Source: Acuticoccus sp. I52.16.1 (GTDB lineage Bacteria > Pseudomonadota > Alphaproteobacteria > Rhizobiales > Amorphaceae). From it: DNA of 50,674 nt. How positions within the stretch are numbered: the first letter of the stretch is position 1; each line of letters opens with the position of its first letter. The notes under the pieces were generated by a model that had not been told where the DNA came from, ran no database searches, and was given only the letters and a program-made list of their open reading frames with translations. This document shows, piece by piece, positions 42,760-50,674 of the stretch. The stretch covers positions 1 through 50,674 of the forward strand of contig NZ_CP094831.1 of assembly GCF_022865125.1 (NCBI RefSeq). Direction: 5' to 3'. The position numbers and the translations under genes were made by a program.

Positions 42760-43215
42760 TGACAAAAACAGCGTACTTCGGTCCGCCCGGATCGACACTT
42801 TTGGCCCGTCGGCCGACCGGGCGGAGGCGTCGCCGTGCCGCTCAGCGGCGAGGGCGGCGCGAAAAGGTCTGACAAAAACAGCGTACTTCAGTCCGCCCGA
42901 ATCGACAATTTGGCGGGCGAATCGCCGGCCTCCGATTCGTGCCAAAAATCGCGTACTTCGGTCCGTCCCAGAAGTGTCGAAGAGGGGCGCGGGAAGGGGC
43001 TGTGGACATTTTTTTTGTCACGCCGGCGCGGACCGTACTTCGGTCCTCCAACGCCGTACATCGTTCCGTCAATCGCGTACATCGTTCCGTCAAAACCGTA
43101 CTTCGGTCCGTGGAGGCCCCGTAACCCTCTGACGCAAAAGGTCGATTTCACCCCTAAAACTAGAGAAAAACTAGAAAAACATATAAAACCTGACAAAAAC
43201 GCCCGAACCGACGAT
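42760..43215. other. Iteron-type origin of vegetative replication (oriV)
   Basis: This interval combines seven iterons, one DnaA-box-like sequence (TGTGGACAT at 43001-43009, two mismatches to TGTGGATAA) followed by eight T residues, and an AT-rich stretch at 43131-43200. The AT-rich part has cctaaaactagagaaaaac and ctagaaaaacatataaaac, strikingly unlike the rest of the window, and is the expected unwinding site next to the iteron row. TGACAAAAAC recurs at 42761, 42870 and 43191. No gene is present. RepA, encoded 2.4 kb upstream, is the expected initiator. This is a prediction from structure. Confidence 0.88.
42771..43110. repeat. Seven 15-bp iterons of the plasmid origin
   Basis: Consensus SCGTACTTCGGTCCG. 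Copies start at 42771, 42881, 42951, 43033, 43054, 43075 and 43096. The last four are spaced exactly 21 bp apart, two helical turns, so initiator molecules would bind on one face. The second copy has one change (CTTCAGTCCG) and those at 43054 and 43075 share CATCGTTCCG. The first three lie in longer repeats that begin TGACAAAAAC (or gtgccaaaaatc) and continue with GTCCGcccg-a/g-atcgac. Confidence 0.93.
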
Positions 43216-43557
43216 TTTCGCGACGCGCCGACACCCCGTTCGGCCCCCCTCCGGCGCCACAAAAACGTCACCCGCCCCTGGACATCGATGACGCGATCGG
43301 CCAGCCTGACGACGCTCGATGGTGCCGATTCTTCACCGCCCTGCCCTGCCCCTCCCTCGATCGCGGACGGGTCGTCACGGGCCACCATCAGCCCGTCACT
43401 CTCCCCACGCACACCCCCCATCGCACTCCCCGTCGTCGCCTCTTCCCGTCGCCGAGAGACCACTCGCACACGCTTCGCCTGTGGGCAGCGCGGAAAGGTC
43501 GAGACGAAGACCTTCGTCGGCGGCGGCGCCCCGCCTCACCGCCACACCGTGTCGGTC
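43216..43557. other. Non-coding interval after the origin
   Basis: The 342 bp between the origin and the next gene contain only GC-rich sequence with scattered ccgtc/cgtcg motifs. I see no convincing gene, hairpin terminator or iteron. It may hold further origin control sequences. Confidence 0.4.
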
Positions 43558-44712
43558 TCAGAGCTTGAAGCGGCCGCGCAGACGCTTGATCTCGATCTGC
43601 ACCGCCTCGTCCTCCGGGGAGAGGCGACCGGCCTCGGCGAGACGGCCGCGCGCCCCCTCCAGGTCGTTCTTCTCGGCCAGCTCGCCCGCCCTCAGGCACA
43701 GCCTCAGCGCCTCCACCGCGTTGAGGAGGTCGGAGATCAGGAGCACGGTCGCATGCGCCGCCTCCACCTGCCGCTTGGGGTCGAGGGGGTGGTCCTCGCC
43801 GCTGGGCACCGGCGTGTCATAGAGCGTGGTGCCGAACGTCTCGTTGACCCAGGCGATATCCTGGCGGGTCTTCTCGTGCACCGTCCGCCGCACCTCGAGC
43901 GGCAGGCTGAACTTGTTGCCCGGCAGCGCCTCGAAGGTCAGCGTCTCCTTGCCGGTGCGCCGGCCGGAGCGACCCTCGGGGGTGAAGAGCGGGCGCGCGG
44001 TGTTGAGGTGGCTCATCATCCGCGCCGCCTCCATCGACAGCGACTCGTTGTCGATCTTCGCCTCGGCGAGCACCGCCGCCTTCGCCGCGGCGCCGAAGCC
44101 GAGCCCCTCGCAGAACTCCGCCACCAGGCCGCCCTCGGCCTTCACCGCCGCGCCGAAATCGCGGATCCGCACCGCCTCGCGGCCGAACGCGCCGATGGCG
44201 TTGCGCAGCCGGCCCGACCAGTTGGGAAGCTGCGGCTTGTTGTGCAGCTCGCCCAGCGTCATCCCGCCCTTCAGGAGCTGCTGGCTGACGCTGGTGGTGT
44301 AGCCCAGCGGCTCGCGCAGGTAGTAGATCACCTCGATCTCGTCGACGTACATGGCGAACCACTCGCGCAGCCGCTCCAGCTCCACGCGCGACAGGTTCGC
44401 CGCCCCCTCCGCCGAGACCAGGAGGCGGTCCCAGTCGTTGTTCTCCAGGTCGTGCACCAGGCTCGCCCGGTAGTGCGCCTGCAGCGCCACCACCTGCTCG
44501 GGCGTGCGGATGTCGGCCATCTTGTTGGAGATGTGCCGGGTCGGGTCGTCCATGAAGAGCGAGCAGATCGCGTTGGTGTGGTTGGCCGCGATCGAGGGAT
44601 AGAGGATGCCGTCCTCGGCAAGCAGCGTCCGGCGCGCGGCGAAGCACGCGTTCTGGATCGAGGTGGTGCCGGTCTTGGGCATGCCGGCATGGAAGAGGAG
44701 CGTGCGGGTCAT
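43558..44712 (-). CDS. Sulfotransferase-like P-loop protein
   Basis: The protein has 384 residues. The N-terminus LLFHAGMPKTGTTSIQNACF (residues 5-24) holds the P-loop that binds the 5'-phosphosulfate of PAPS. IEVIYYLREPLGYTTSVSQQ near 125-145 matches the 3'-phosphate-binding segment. A TVHEKTRQDIAWVNETFGTT block follows at about 280-300. The final 60 residues are an acidic-basic helix (LAEKNDLEGARGRLAEAGRL), possibly coiled-coil or TPR-like. It probably sulfates a sugar of the exported glycan. This is the second sulfotransferase-type domain in the window, after the fusion at 5032-6876. The ATG 44712 has a weak ribosome-binding site. Confidence 0.82.
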   Translation of the reverse strand: MTRTLLFHAGMPKTGTTSIQNACFAARRTLLAEDGILYPSIAANHTNAICSLFMDDPTRHISNKMADIRTPEQVVALQAHYRASLVHDLENNDWDRLLVSAEGAANLSRVELERLREWFAMYVDEIEVIYYLREPLGYTTSVSQQLLKGGMTLGELHNKPQLPNWSGRLRNAIGAFGREAVRIRDFGAAVKAEGGLVAEFCEGLGFGAAAKAAVLAEAKIDNESLSMEAARMMSHLNTARPLFTPEGRSGRRTGKETLTFEALPGNKFSLPLEVRRTVHEKTRQDIAWVNETFGTTLYDTPVPSGEDHPLDPKRQVEAAHATVLLISDLLNAVEALRLCLRAGELAEKNDLEGARGRLAEAGRLSPEDEAVQIEIKRLRGRFKL

Positions 44713-44817
44713 GGCGGGAAGCTCGCAAGGGCGATCGGCGAGGCGAGGCTCGCGAACGGCCGGGTCAGGGACAAGAGGACGGGACGGGTGTCGGCGCCGG
44801 AGGGGCCGTCGCGGTCG

Positions 44818-47800
44818 TCAATCGGGGCGACTTTCGCGGCGGCGCACCTCGGCGGCGTGGCGGCGCCGGGCATAGGCATAGACGTCGAGGTAGGCCTCGA
44901 CCATGGAGCCGGACTGGAACTTGTCCGCGACGCGGGCGCTGAGGCGGCGATATTCGGCCCGCACCGCCGGGTCCAGCATCCGCCCCATCTCGTCGGTGAA
45001 GGCGGCCGTGAAGGCGGCCGTGTCGCGCTGGACCGGTACCAGAACGCCCCCCAACCCCTCCTCCAGCGACAGCATGGCCGCGATCTCGCCGATGCGGCTG
45101 GCGATGATCGGCACCCCCTCCTGCGCCGCCTGGATGAGGCACAGCGGGTTCGACTCGCCCGGATAACGCGTCGGCAGGATCGCCACGTCCGACAGCGCGT
45201 AGATGCCGTTCACCCGTGACTGGTAGCCCAGGAAGGTGATCCCCGCGGCGGCCCCCTCCGCCGCGCCGCCGCCGGCGTCCTCGCGGGGGCGGGTGGCGAG
45301 GGTGCGCGCGACCTCGGTCTTCTCGCCCTCGCCCACCAGCAGGAGGTGCATGGGAACGTCGCGGTGCGCCGCCTGCAGCGCGCGGAAGGCCGTCACCGCC
45401 ACGCGCCAGCCCTTCCGCTCGATGCCGCGGGCGACGAAGGTGAAGACGACCGCGTCCTCGGCGATCCCCATCTCGCGCCGGCTCTTCTCGAACGGGGCGG
45501 TGTCGCGCACCATGGCGTTGCCGATCTTGAACAGGCGGTCGCGCGGCAGCGTCTCCTCGGTGAAGATCGCGAGGTTCTTGTCGGCCGTATAGACCGCTGC
45601 CGAGACGTTGCGGGCGAGCGCGGCCAGGTAGTGGGCGACCTGCGGCCGGGTGCGGTCCAGGAAGTCGTGCGAGCCGTGCAGCGTCACCACGTAGGGGGCC
45701 GCCTGCAGGCTGGGGTCGAGGCCGAAGAACGAGCTGTCGATGGCGTTGATGTGGCTGTGGACGACGTCGACCCCGGTGCGCCGCAGGAAGGCGTCGCGGC
45801 CCATGATCGCCATGTCGGCGACGTCGTAGATGGCGACCGACGGCGGCAGCATCGCCCGCATCTCCGCCTGCACCTCGGTGAGGTTCTGCGCCAGCATGGT
45901 GACGATGAACCCGCGCTCCTGCAAAAGCGCCGCGAGGCGGATGGCGAACACCTCCCCCCCGCCCGAATGGAAGCCGAGGAAGCCGAGGAGGATGTGCGTG
46001 CGGGTGCGCGGCTGGGCCGTCACGGCCTCGACCGAGAGCACCTCCTCGAAGACGAGGTGCTCTTCCCCCGGGCGCGTCCCCATGCCGAAGTGGTCGTACT
46101 CGGCGCGCACCTTGTCGAGGAAGCTCCGCCGCGTCGCGCGGGGGATCGGCCACGTCTCGCACAGCGCCAGCATCACCGCGGCATACTCGCGATAGTAGAA
46201 CTCGCGCGCGAAGTTGGAGGCGGAGGTGTTGGTGCCGTGCTGGCGGAAATGGGCCAGCGCCGCCGGCTCGTAGACGATCTGCCCGCCGCCGGCGATCTGG
46301 CTGTAGAGGTACCAGTCGCCGGCGATGCGGAAGCTCCTGGCGCGCGTCCAGACCGCCTCGGGGAGCCGCTGGCGGCGGAACATCGCCCCGCCGACGTTGG
46401 CGATCACGTTGCGCACGCCGAACGCCGCGGCGAACCACTCGGCCGCCGGGCGCTTGATCGGGACGGTCCAGTCGCGCGCCTCGGCGCTCTGGCGCAGGCC
46501 CTCCATGCCGGCCATGAACGCGCCGGCGGCGTCCGCGAACTCGATTCTGCCGAACGCCATGGTGACGCTCTCGTCGCGGAAATGGGGCACCAGCGCCGCG
46601 GCGAAGCCGGTGTCGCAGAAGTCGTCGCTCTCGCAGATCCAGACGAGGTCGCCGGTCGCCAGCGCCAGCCCCTTCTGCCACTGCGCGAAGACGTTGCCGG
46701 CGTTGGTCTCGTTGGGCACGATCCGGATCGGCCGCGCGCACGTCGCCGCGAAGCGCTCGACGACGGCGAGGCTGTCGTCGGTGGAGGCGTCGTCGAGGAC
46801 GATGATCTCGATGTGCGGGTAGGTCTGGTCCGCGATCGAGGCGAGGCGCTCCTCCAGGAAGCGGGCGTGGTTGTAGTTGGGGACGATGGCGCTGACGCGC
46901 AGCGCCGGATCGGGGCGCAGCGCGTGGTAGGCGTCGGGCGCGCGCAACTCGGCCTTGCCGTGCCGGTGGTAGTGCCAGAAGGCGCTGCGGTTGAGGCCGG
47001 CGAGGTCCGGATTGGAGCGGCGGTAGAAGTCGGGATCGAAGGTGGGGGTGGGCCGGTGACCCTCGGCCTCGCCGATCGCCAGATAGTGCGTCAGCGGGTC
47101 GAGATCGCTGTCGGCCGCCTCCGGGTAGGTGGCGAGGTAGAAGGCGGCGTCGAAGTGCGGGGCGACGACGGGCTTCTCGATCTCGGCGCGGGCGAGGGCA
47201 CGGGTGCGGGCCGCCTCGCGCGCCCGCGCCGCCGCCTTCGGCGACAGGACGATCGGCCCGGAGGCCAGACCCTGGGTGCGGGCGAGGTCGTACCAGAAGA
47301 GGTTGAAGGCGGCGTCGCGCAGCGCCGGGTTGCCGGCGCGGTAGAGGACGGGGTCGAAGTCGGGCACCGGGCGGCGCCCCTCCTCCTCGCCGTGGCGCAC
47401 ATAGTGGACCACGGGGTCGAAGCCGGCGGCGGCGACGTCGGGATACATCGCCAGATATTGCTCGGCATCGATGAAGGGGCGCAGGCGCTCCACCAGCTGC
47501 GCCTCGTCGGTCGCCGGGTCGAGCTCGAGGGGCGGGGCGGGGGCGCCCTGCCGGCCCTCGAAGATCCCCGCCGAGAGGTAGTGCCAGAAGAGGTTGTAGG
47601 GGGCGTGGGCGAGGTCGGCGTGCTGCTGGCGATAGAAGACCGGGTCGAAGTCGGGGCTCGGCGAGCGGCCCTCCGCCTCGCCGATCTCGATGTAGTGGGT
47701 GACCGGGTCGAGGCCGCTGTCGGCGACGTCCGGGTAGGCGGCGAGGTAGGCCTCGGGGTCGAAGTTGCGGGCGATCAGCTCGGCGCGGGCGGCGCGGCTG

Positions 47801-48129
47801 TCGGCCGGCTCGGCCTCGAGGCCCTGTTCCCGGCCGAGGGTGAGATAGTGCAGGAAGAGGTTCGCCGCCCCCGCCACCGCGGCGCCGTGGCGCTCACGGT
47901 AGCGGGCGGGGTGGAAGTCGGCCCGCGGGGCACGGCCCTCGGCCTCGCCGAAGCGGACATAGTGGGTCAGCGGGTCCATCCCCGTGGCCCGCACGTCCGC
48001 GTTCTCGGCGAGGTAGAAGTCGGCGTCGAAGTGGGCGCGCAGGGTCGCCGTCTGCGTCTCGGTGAGGGGCGCGGGCGCGGCGATGCCGTCGGCGGGGGGC
48101 GCGTCTTGGTCGGATCGATCGGCGCTCAC
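44818..48129 (-). CDS. Two-domain glycosyltransferase (GT2 plus GT4) with N-terminal FDPxxY repeats
   Basis: The protein has 1,103 residues from GTG 48129, with GAGGAGG four bases upstream; no ATG is as well placed. Residues 20-400 contain about five 60-80-residue repeats with consensus FDPxxYLxxYPDVAxxGxDPxTHYxxxGExEGRxP. Residues 408-640 are a GT2 domain: VSAIVPNYNHARFLEERLAS, IIVLDDASTDDSLAVV, and the metal site WICESDDFCDTGF near 503. Residues 706-1090 are a GT4 domain: ILLGFLGFHSGGGEVFAIRL, FVARGIERKGWRVAVTAF near 893, and YPGESNPLCLIQAAQEGVPI near 990 with the donor-site Glu. The repeats are known in other glycosyltransferases and are probably a scaffold. The protein can plausibly add two sugars. 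Confidence 0.9.
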   Translation of the reverse strand: MSADRSDQDAPPADGIAAPAPLTETQTATLRAHFDADFYLAENADVRATGMDPLTHYVRFGEAEGRAPRADFHPARYRERHGAAVAGAANLFLHYLTLGREQGLEAEPADSRAARAELIARNFDPEAYLAAYPDVADSGLDPVTHYIEIGEAEGRSPSPDFDPVFYRQQHADLAHAPYNLFWHYLSAGIFEGRQGAPAPPLELDPATDEAQLVERLRPFIDAEQYLAMYPDVAAAGFDPVVHYVRHGEEEGRRPVPDFDPVLYRAGNPALRDAAFNLFWYDLARTQGLASGPIVLSPKAAARAREAARTRALARAEIEKPVVAPHFDAAFYLATYPEAADSDLDPLTHYLAIGEAEGHRPTPTFDPDFYRRSNPDLAGLNRSAFWHYHRHGKAELRAPDAYHALRPDPALRVSAIVPNYNHARFLEERLASIADQTYPHIEIIVLDDASTDDSLAVVERFAATCARPIRIVPNETNAGNVFAQWQKGLALATGDLVWICESDDFCDTGFAAALVPHFRDESVTMAFGRIEFADAAGAFMAGMEGLRQSAEARDWTVPIKRPAAEWFAAAFGVRNVIANVGGAMFRRQRLPEAVWTRARSFRIAGDWYLYSQIAGGGQIVYEPAALAHFRQHGTNTSASNFAREFYYREYAAVMLALCETWPIPRATRRSFLDKVRAEYDHFGMGTRPGEEHLVFEEVLSVEAVTAQPRTRTHILLGFLGFHSGGGEVFAIRLAALLQERGFIVTMLAQNLTEVQAEMRAMLPPSVAIYDVADMAIMGRDAFLRRTGVDVVHSHINAIDSSFFGLDPSLQAAPYVVTLHGSHDFLDRTRPQVAHYLAALARNVSAAVYTADKNLAIFTEETLPRDRLFKIGNAMVRDTAPFEKSRREMGIAEDAVVFTFVARGIERKGWRVAVTAFRALQAAHRDVPMHLLLVGEGEKTEVARTLATRPREDAGGGAAEGAAAGITFLGYQSRVNGIYALSDVAILPTRYPGESNPLCLIQAAQEGVPIIASRIGEIAAMLSLEEGLGGVLVPVQRDTAAFTAAFTDEMGRMLDPAVRAEYRRLSARVADKFQSGSMVEAYLDVYAYARRRHAAEVRRRESRPD

Positions 48130-48319
48130 ACGCCCTCCTCGCCTCGTCGTTCGGTGCCGCGGGGGCCGACCCCCGCATCGTTTGGCCGGCGTGCCGGGAC
48201 CTCCTGTCACCTGACCGAATTGGCAGGCGGGGGCAAGTCCGCCGGGCCGGCGGGTGGAACCCCGGCGGGGCGGCGCGATTTTCCGAGGGATCGGACGACA
48301 CCGCAGGAGGAGCTGAGCG

Positions 48320-48724
48320 ATGCCACGCCGAGCCGCAGGACGCGCCATCCCCGAGGAGGAGATCGAGTGGCGCACGTGGAACGACCAGATCGAGGGCGAG
48401 TATCCGGGCGTGACCTGGGGCAGCGTCTTCAGCGAGACGGCGGCGCCGGGGATCGGCCTGTTCGAGATCGCGCCGGGGGCGGAGCTGCCCAAGCACCACC
48501 ACACGCCGGACGAGATCTATTTCGTTGTCTCCGGCGAGGGGACGGTGAAGATCTACAACCGCACGCACCGGCTGGCGCCGGGGACCACGGTCCACATCCC
48601 CTCCAACGCGGCGCACGTGACGGTGAACACCGGCGAGAGCCCCTTGCGGATCCTCTACATGTTCCCCGGCGCGTCGTTCTCGCAGGTCGACTACGTGATC
48701 GACGCGGCGCCCGCCGCGGCCTGA
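48320..48724 (+). CDS. Small cupin-domain protein
   Basis: The protein has 134 residues; GGAGGAGCTGAGCG precedes the ATG. Both cupin motifs are complete. Motif 1 is PGAELPKHHHTPDEIYFVVS-G, matching G(X)5HXH(X)3E(X)6G. Motif 2 is APGTTVHIPSNAAHVTVN, with Asn in place of the second Gly and the metal His present. The three His and one Glu would hold a divalent metal. It is a one-domain cupin, too short for a mannose-6-phosphate isomerase fusion. It could be a sugar isomerase or epimerase-like enzyme, or a binding protein. It diverges from the two-domain glycosyltransferase and converges with galE. Confidence 0.88.
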   Translation: MPRRAAGRAIPEEEIEWRTWNDQIEGEYPGVTWGSVFSETAAPGIGLFEIAPGAELPKHHHTPDEIYFVVSGEGTVKIYNRTHRLAPGTTVHIPSNAAHVTVNTGESPLRILYMFPGASFSQVDYVIDAAPAAA

Positions 48725-48752
48725 ACGCGAGGGGCGTGCGGGTGAGGCGGTG

Positions 48753-49751
48753 TCAGCCGGCGGTCGCGGCGGTGCCCCGGTGCTGCATCCAGCGCCAGGC
48801 GGTGGTGATCAGCGTGTCGGGGTCGGAGTGGCGCGGGCGCCAGTCCAGCAGGCGCGCCGCGGCGGCCGGCTCGGCCACCAAGAGCGGCGGATCGCCGACG
48901 CGGCGCGGCCGGATCTCGCGCCGCACCGGAAGGCCGGTGACGCGCTCGGCGTGGGCGAGGATCTCCAGGACCGACGAGCCGCGCCCGGTGCCGAGGTTGA
49001 TCGCGCGGAAGCCGGCGAGCCGGCCCGCCAGCAGCCGCTCGATCGCCGCGACATGGGCGCTGGCGAGGTCCACCACGTGCACGAAGTCGCGCACGCACGA
49101 GCCGTCGGGGGTCGCATAGTCGGTGCCGTTGACGCCGATCACCCGCTCCGGCCGCCCCGCCGCCATCAGGACGAGGGGGACGAGGTGCGTCTCGGGGTCG
49201 TGGTCTTCGCCGATCTCGGCCTCGAAGCTCGCCCCCGCGGCGTTGAAGTAGCGCAGCGCGACGGCGTCGAGGCCGTAGGCGGCGGCCGCGTCGGCGAGCA
49301 TCGTCTCGACCATCAGCTTGGTGCGGCCGTAGGTGTTCACCGGCAGGCAGGGCGTCGTCTCGTCGATCGGCAGCCGCTCGGGATCGCCGTAGACCGAGCA
49401 GGTCGAGGAGAGGACGAAGGCCTTCACCCCGTGCGCCAGCGCCCGGCGCACCAGGGTCAGCGAGTTCGCGACGTTGACGTCGTAGAAGAGCAGCGGGTCG
49501 GCGACCGAGTGCGCCACCTCCGACAGGGCCGCGAAGTGGACGACCGCGGCCGGCTGCCAGCGCGCGAAGACGGCGTCGAGCCGCGCCGCGTCGGCGAGGT
49601 CCCCCTCCTCGAACGGGCCCCACCGGACGGCCGCGCGGTGGCCCTTGAGGAGATTGTCGTAGACGACCGGGGTATGGCCGGCGCCGGCCAGCGCCTTGGC
49701 GGTGTGCGCGCCGATATAGCCGGCACCGCCGGTGACGAGGATGGTCGCCAT
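48753..49751 (-). CDS. galE: UDP-glucose 4-epimerase
   Basis: The protein has 332 residues, the normal length for GalE. It begins ILVTGGAGYIGAHTAKALAG with the NAD-binding GGxGxxG. The active-site Ser is in VLSSTCSVYGDP and the Tyr-Lys pair in NTYGRTKLM; LRYFNAAGASFEAEIGEDHD and HLVPLVLMAAGRPERVIGVN are further family marks, as is RDFVHVVDLASAHVAAIERL. It interconverts UDP-glucose and UDP-galactose in the cytosol and supplies galactose donors for the transferases here. GAGG before ATG 49751 supports the start. It ends 29 bp from the convergent cupin gene. Confidence 0.95.
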   Translation of the reverse strand: MATILVTGGAGYIGAHTAKALAGAGHTPVVYDNLLKGHRAAVRWGPFEEGDLADAARLDAVFARWQPAAVVHFAALSEVAHSVADPLLFYDVNVANSLTLVRRALAHGVKAFVLSSTCSVYGDPERLPIDETTPCLPVNTYGRTKLMVETMLADAAAAYGLDAVALRYFNAAGASFEAEIGEDHDPETHLVPLVLMAAGRPERVIGVNGTDYATPDGSCVRDFVHVVDLASAHVAAIERLLAGRLAGFRAINLGTGRGSSVLEILAHAERVTGLPVRREIRPRRVGDPPLLVAEPAAAARLLDWRPRHSDPDTLITTAWRWMQHRGTAATAG

Positions 49752-49804
49752 GAAAACCTCGAGTGGGGGCGCTCAAGTGGGGGGCGGGGGGCGGAGTCCG
49801 GCTC

Positions 49805-50353
49805 TCAAAGTTCCGTGACGACGATCTTGTGCAGGCCCACCGCCAGCGTGCGCGCGTCGCCCTGCGGGGTGAGGTCGACCTTGGCGCCGATCGAGAGCTT
49901 CACGTCGCTGTAGGCCGCGCCCGCCGGGCCGCCGACGGCGTCGAAGGTCGCGCTCTTCACGATCATCCCGTCGACCCGCTTGGTCTCGTCGTAGCTCGCC
50001 GGGGTGCGCCCGTCGCAGCTCACCTGGAAGGCGTTCAAGGTCTTCTCGTTGATGGAGATGGCGATGTAGACGTCCACCCGGCGGGGGCGGCGGCGGGTGA
50101 TGGGCAGCGTCAGCACCGCGGTGTCGTCGCGGCCCATCCAGTGGTAGTTGAGCCCGTCGCCGCGCACCTCGTTGGCGTAGAAGGCCGGATGCTCGAAGGC
50201 GGCGTCGAACCACAAGGTCGCCGAGGCCTGCTCCTCGAGGCCGCCGGCGGTGTCGGCCACCAGACCCACGTTCTTGGCGAACAGGGTGCTGAGCGTCGTC
50301 TCCAGCGCGCCGAGGCGAGCCTCGACTGCGGCAATTCTGCGTTCCTGGTCCAA
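49805..50353 (-). CDS. Coiled-coil plus beta-domain protein of unknown function
   Basis: The protein has 182 residues from TTG 50353, chosen because GAAGGGGGCGCG stands eight bases ahead; ATG 50440 is in frame but has no ribosome-binding site. Residues 1-35 are a heptad helix (DQERRIAAVEARLGALETTL) suited to trimer formation. The rest is beta-rich (LWFDAAFEHPAFYANEV, HWMGRDDTAVLTLPITRRRP, RRVDVYIAISINEKTLNAFQ). This layout resembles small carbohydrate-binding or tail-fibre-like modules. I recognise no family and do not assign a function. It lies 53 bp upstream of galE in the same direction and may form an operon with it. Confidence 0.65.
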   Translation of the reverse strand: MDQERRIAAVEARLGALETTLSTLFAKNVGLVADTAGGLEEQASATLWFDAAFEHPAFYANEVRGDGLNYHWMGRDDTAVLTLPITRRRPRRVDVYIAISINEKTLNAFQVSCDGRTPASYDETKRVDGMIVKSATFDAVGGPAGAAYSDVKLSIGAKVDLTPQGDARTLAVGLHKIVVTEL

Positions 50354-50584
50354 GCTCGCGCCCCCTTCGCTCGGGCCGTCGCCCCGTCCCGGCGCCCAGC
50401 GCCCGCCTGGGCCGCGGATATCCGCTTTGCCGGGCAACATCAATACAAGACGCCGCCGTGGCGCAATCTGCGCGCGAGGGGCGAGCGCCGCCGGCGCGGG
50501 CCGCGACGTCATCAAACGCTTGGAAGGGGCACCGGCTAGTGCTAGCCGACCAGGAGGCGGGTTCCGGCAAGGTCTGACACCACG

Positions 50585-50674
50585 GTGACGACGTTCGACG
50601 AGCGGCTCGATTTCTCCAGGGATCGGGCCGACCATCTCCACGATGCACTGAGCACCTTGGTGCGCACGCGCGCC
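50585..50674 (+). CDS. Start of a gene cut by the window edge
   Basis: From GTG 50585 a frame is open to the last base (30 codons), with codon use like that of the neighbours, mostly G or C at third positions. The visible peptide is polar and helical (MTTFDERLDFSRDRADHLHD). AAGG lies 15 bases before the GTG, a loose spacing. No domain can be seen in so short a piece, and it may not be a real gene. Confidence 0.35.
   Translation, partial: MTTFDERLDFSRDRADHLHDALSTLVRTRA

Noticed and set aside
42771-43110. CRISPR or integron recombination sites
   Set aside because: The 15-bp repeats are too short, four sit at a fixed 21-bp period with no unique spacers, and no cas or integrase gene is nearby; an iteron origin explains them better.
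42835-45219. 794-codon plus-strand frame through the origin
   Set aside because: It runs through iterons and AT-rich non-coding DNA and then antisense to the sulfotransferase-like gene; no domain.
45346-49119. 1,257-codon plus-strand frame opposite the two-domain glycosyltransferase
   Set aside because: It is antisense to recognisable GT2 and GT4 domains and crosses the real cupin gene in a different frame.
1-50674. Window as a complete circular plasmid
   Set aside because: Joining the last base to the first puts the terminal frame (from 50585) out of register with the first gene, and no end overlap is visible, so circularity cannot be supported.

Overview
The window is a very GC-rich stretch of alphaproteobacterial DNA, probably Hyphomicrobiales or Rhodobacterales. 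Support comes from two iron-control (Irr-type) operators in front of the bacterioferritin genes, an RPA-family plasmid initiator, and a CTAGAGC-ended palindromic repeat of a kind common in Hyphomicrobiales. The window carries a complete-looking replication and partition module, so I read it as part of a plasmid or chromid specialised in surface-glycan synthesis. The species is not identifiable from sequence alone.

Layout. 1-3.6 kb: end of an unknown gene and a large glycosyltransferase. 3.6-4.8 kb: bfd-like ferredoxin and bacterioferritin. 5.0-8.2 kb: a glycosyltransferase-sulfotransferase fusion and a DXD sugar transferase (both minus). 8.4-8.86 kb: a 60-bp tandem repeat array. 9.0-16.3 kb (minus): a small secreted protein, a GT2 gene, and a giant Wzy-type polymerase with a roughly 1,200-residue repetitive tail. 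16.8-18.6 kb (minus): a beta-helix protein. 19.2-22.6 kb (plus): three ATGA-coupled glycosyltransferases. 22.8-27.85 kb (minus): three glycosyltransferases and a left-handed beta-helix acyltransferase. 28.3-34.5 kb (minus): ABC exporter (permease and Wzt-like ATPase), nitroreductase-like protein, polysaccharide pyruvyltransferase and GT2.

34.8-43.2 kb is the replicon core interleaved with glycan genes: SHOCT protein, structured centromere candidate, small ParA and ribbon-helix-helix ParB-like protein (type Ib arrangement), Wzx-type flippase behind a 39-codon leader and a 24-bp inverted repeat, RepA, O-antigen-ligase/polymerase-like protein, FkbM methyltransferase, then an iteron origin with an AT-rich unwinding region. 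43.5-50.7 kb: sulfotransferase-like protein, a 1,103-residue two-domain glycosyltransferase, cupin, galE, a coiled-coil protein and the start of a further gene.

The genes can together make (galE, about a dozen transferases), decorate (pyruvyl, acyl, sulfate, methyl), polymerise and export one or more acidic polysaccharides. Both a flippase/polymerase set and an ABC-exporter set are present. No priming sugar-phosphate transferase and no outer-membrane export protein is visible here. The points I find most worth a second look are the iteron origin, the structured centromere, the leader/inverted-repeat arrangement at the flippase, and the repeat-encoded tails, all in multiples of three bases, that recur across the glycan genes.
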